DNA of 7,329 nucleotides from Prevotella sp. (GTDB lineage: Bacteria > Bacteroidota > Bacteroidia > Bacteroidales > Bacteroidaceae): positions 1 to 7,329 of the forward strand of contig JAJPYV010000426.1 of assembly GCA_021204735.1 (NCBI GenBank), given 5' to 3'. The position numbers and the translations under genes are program-made. Positions within the stretch are counted from its first letter, which is position 1. Each line of letters opens with the position of its first letter. Below the pieces are notes generated by a model. It was given only the letters and a program-made list of their open reading frames with translations. It did no database searches and was not told where the DNA came from. This document shows positions 6,452 through 7,329 of the stretch, in pieces.

Positions 6452-6484
6452 CAGCATGGACCCGGTTTTTTCCGGATGGGGCTG
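6452..6484 (+). other. Weak hairpin after galE
   Basis: CCGG (6462-6465) and CCGG (6472-6475) flank TTTTTT, with an outer CAGC (6452-6455)/GCTG (6481-6484) across an unpaired internal loop. The T-run is in the loop, not after the stem, so it does not read as an intrinsic terminator. It may slightly attenuate or protect the galE message, or be incidental. Confidence 0.2.
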
Positions 6485-6571
6485 TAGCTTGAACATTTGT
6501 TTCTTATCGGCTCCAATAACACCACGCAGTACCGGGCCCATTGTTCTGTGCGGATTTCCCTGGTGAACTGT

Positions 6572-6588
6572 CCTGCATGCCTTGCAGG
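6572..6588 (+). promoter_or_regulatory. Hairpin in the galT leader
   Basis: CCTGCA (6572-6577) and TGCAGG (6583-6588) are perfect complements around TGCCT. It matches the core of the hairpin before the lipoprotein gene (CCTGCAGG arms) and is likewise followed by the AGCGCCATATA block. No convincing -35/-10 pair was found between galE and galT, so galT may be read through from the galE promoter. Confidence 0.35.
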
Positions 6589-6612
6589 CAGCATATGCAT
6601 AAGCGCCATATA
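6583..6612 (+). repeat. Shared leader element, copy 2 (before galT)
   Basis: TGCAGGCAGCAT (6583-6594), a 7-nt spacer, then AGCGCCATATA (6602-6612). This matches 110-121 and 126-136 before the lipoprotein gene in 11 of 12 and 11 of 11 bases. It ends 28 nt before the galT ATG, compared with 17 nt at the lipoprotein gene. Confidence 0.45.
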
Positions 6613-6628
6613 CATAAGCAATAAATAC

Positions 6629-6635
6629 AAGAGAG
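6629..6635 (+). promoter_or_regulatory. Weak ribosome binding site of galT
   Basis: AAGAGAG, 5 nt before ATG at 6641. It is a poorer match than those of the other two genes but suitably spaced. The ATG is supported by the family-like start of the protein. Confidence 0.5.
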
Positions 6636-6640
6636 ATAAG

Positions 6641-7329
6641 ATGAGAGACAATGTTTTGGCAGCGCAGCAGCTTACAGATTACGCCCTTGCAAATCTGGAG
6701 CTGGACCCTGCGGATGTGAACTATATACGCAACAGAGTGCTTGAGATACTGGTGCGCGCATCAGAGGAAGGGTTCACGGATGAAGTGCTTAATGCCTCAC
6801 TTGAGGATGAAGTGTATGCAGAGCTTTCCCTTTTGCCCAGCCAGGTTAACGCAAAGTTCCAGGCCCTCCTCGCAGAGGACAGCAGAAAGGCAACAGACTG
6901 GCTGTACGCATACTCCGTTGCAAACAGGTACGTGAAAAAGGCTGTGCTGGACAGGAATCCCAGGTTCAATGCGAACGGGCTGGTTATAACCATTAACAAG
7001 GCAAAGCCGGAGTTCAAGGATCCCAGGAAGGCAAAGCAGGCCAATTCCGTGGACGGAGGCTTCTGCAAGTGTGTCATATGCCGTGAGAATGAAGGCTTCG
7101 GCCAGAGGGACAAGCGCAACCTGCGCTCCGTAGACCTCACTTTAGGCGGGCAGAAGTGGTTCTGGCAGTATTCCCCGTACGGGTACTTCAACGAGCACGG
7201 CATAGCAGTGAACTGCGAGCACCGTCCCATGTACGTGGACAAGGGGACCTTTTACAGGCTCATGGACTTCGTGGACCTGTTCCCGCATTACTTCATCGGC
7301 TGCAACGCGCCTCTGCAGCGCATAGGCGG
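6641..7329 (+). CDS. galT: Galactose-1-phosphate uridylyltransferase, class II (partial, C-terminus off the window)
   Basis: The first 229 codons plus two bases of a protein whose family is usually about 490-500 residues. It exchanges UMP between UDP-glucose and galactose-1-phosphate, giving UDP-galactose, the substrate of the neighbouring GalE; it is cytosolic. Recognised as the Firmicutes-type (class II) enzyme by a helical N-terminus (LTDYALANLELDPADVNYIRNR), CVICRENEGF (144-153, with a Cys-x-x-Cys pair), LTLGGQKWFWQYSPYGYFNEH (166-186) and FPHYFIGCNAPLQRIG (214-229). In this family the HxH-type nucleotidylation motif follows directly after this last segment, so the window ends just before the catalytic histidines. 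That final segment departs from the usual form as I recall it (GSNADLPIVGG). The start is ATG 6641 with a weak ribosome site. It is probably co-transcribed with galE despite the 221-nt gap. Confidence 0.92.
   Translation, partial: MRDNVLAAQQLTDYALANLELDPADVNYIRNRVLEILVRASEEGFTDEVLNASLEDEVYAELSLLPSQVNAKFQALLAEDSRKATDWLYAYSVANRYVKKAVLDRNPRFNANGLVITINKAKPEFKDPRKAKQANSVDGGFCKCVICRENEGFGQRDKRNLRSVDLTLGGQKWFWQYSPYGYFNEHGIAVNCEHRPMYVDKGTFYRLMDFVDLFPHYFIGCNAPLQRIG

Noticed and set aside
6461..6475. Intrinsic terminator after galE
   Set aside because: The six Ts are the loop of a 4-bp stem rather than a tail after it.
6721..7242. Antisense 173-codon open frame over galT
   Set aside because: The sense frame is an unmistakable class II GalT; the antisense frame has no start context or known motif.
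1..7329. CRISPR array, transposon or integrase
   Set aside because: No regularly spaced identical repeats, terminal inverted repeats or recombinase motifs were seen on either strand.

Overview
The window is bacterial and reads on the + strand throughout. It most likely comes from an uncultured anaerobic Bacillota (Clostridia-like, possibly gut-associated). This rests on a lipoprotein signal peptide of clostridial type, good AGGAG/GGAGGG ribosome sites, frequent AGG (Arg) and ATA (Ile) codons in the metabolic genes, and a class II (Firmicutes-type) galT. The lineage is an inference; no marker gene is present.

Layout. (1) Positions 1-153 hold the possible last codons of an upstream gene and a strong hairpin. 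(2) Positions 154-4899 encode one 1581-residue secreted lipoprotein. It is built almost entirely from bacterial Ig-like (BIG2-type) domains interleaved with five copies of an unassigned beta-sandwich module that looks carbohydrate-binding-like. Its C-terminal two thirds contain two copies of a super-repeat of roughly 515-530 residues. The protein has only four arginines. (3) Positions 4900-5399 carry a 3' untranslated stretch, a convincing intrinsic terminator, an extended -10 promoter, and a leader of about 180 nt that can fold and holds a small open frame overlapping the next start codon. (4) Positions 5400-6419 are galE. (5) Positions 6420-6640 are a 221-nt gap with hairpins and a sequence element also found in front of the lipoprotein gene. 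(6) From 6641 to the window end is the N-terminal part of a class II galT, cut just before its expected active-site histidine motif.

Together galE and galT give two of the Leloir-pathway steps (UDP-sugar C4 epimerisation and hexose-1-phosphate uridylyl transfer); no galactokinase is in the window. The lipoprotein gene is separated from the gal genes by a terminator and a new promoter, so it is probably its own transcription unit. A role in binding surface glycans that feed galactose catabolism is possible but is only an inference from proximity. The main points for a second look are the super-repeat architecture and its unassigned modules, the near absence of arginine, the shared leader element at two genes, the structured galE leader, and a Cys at the GalE specificity position.
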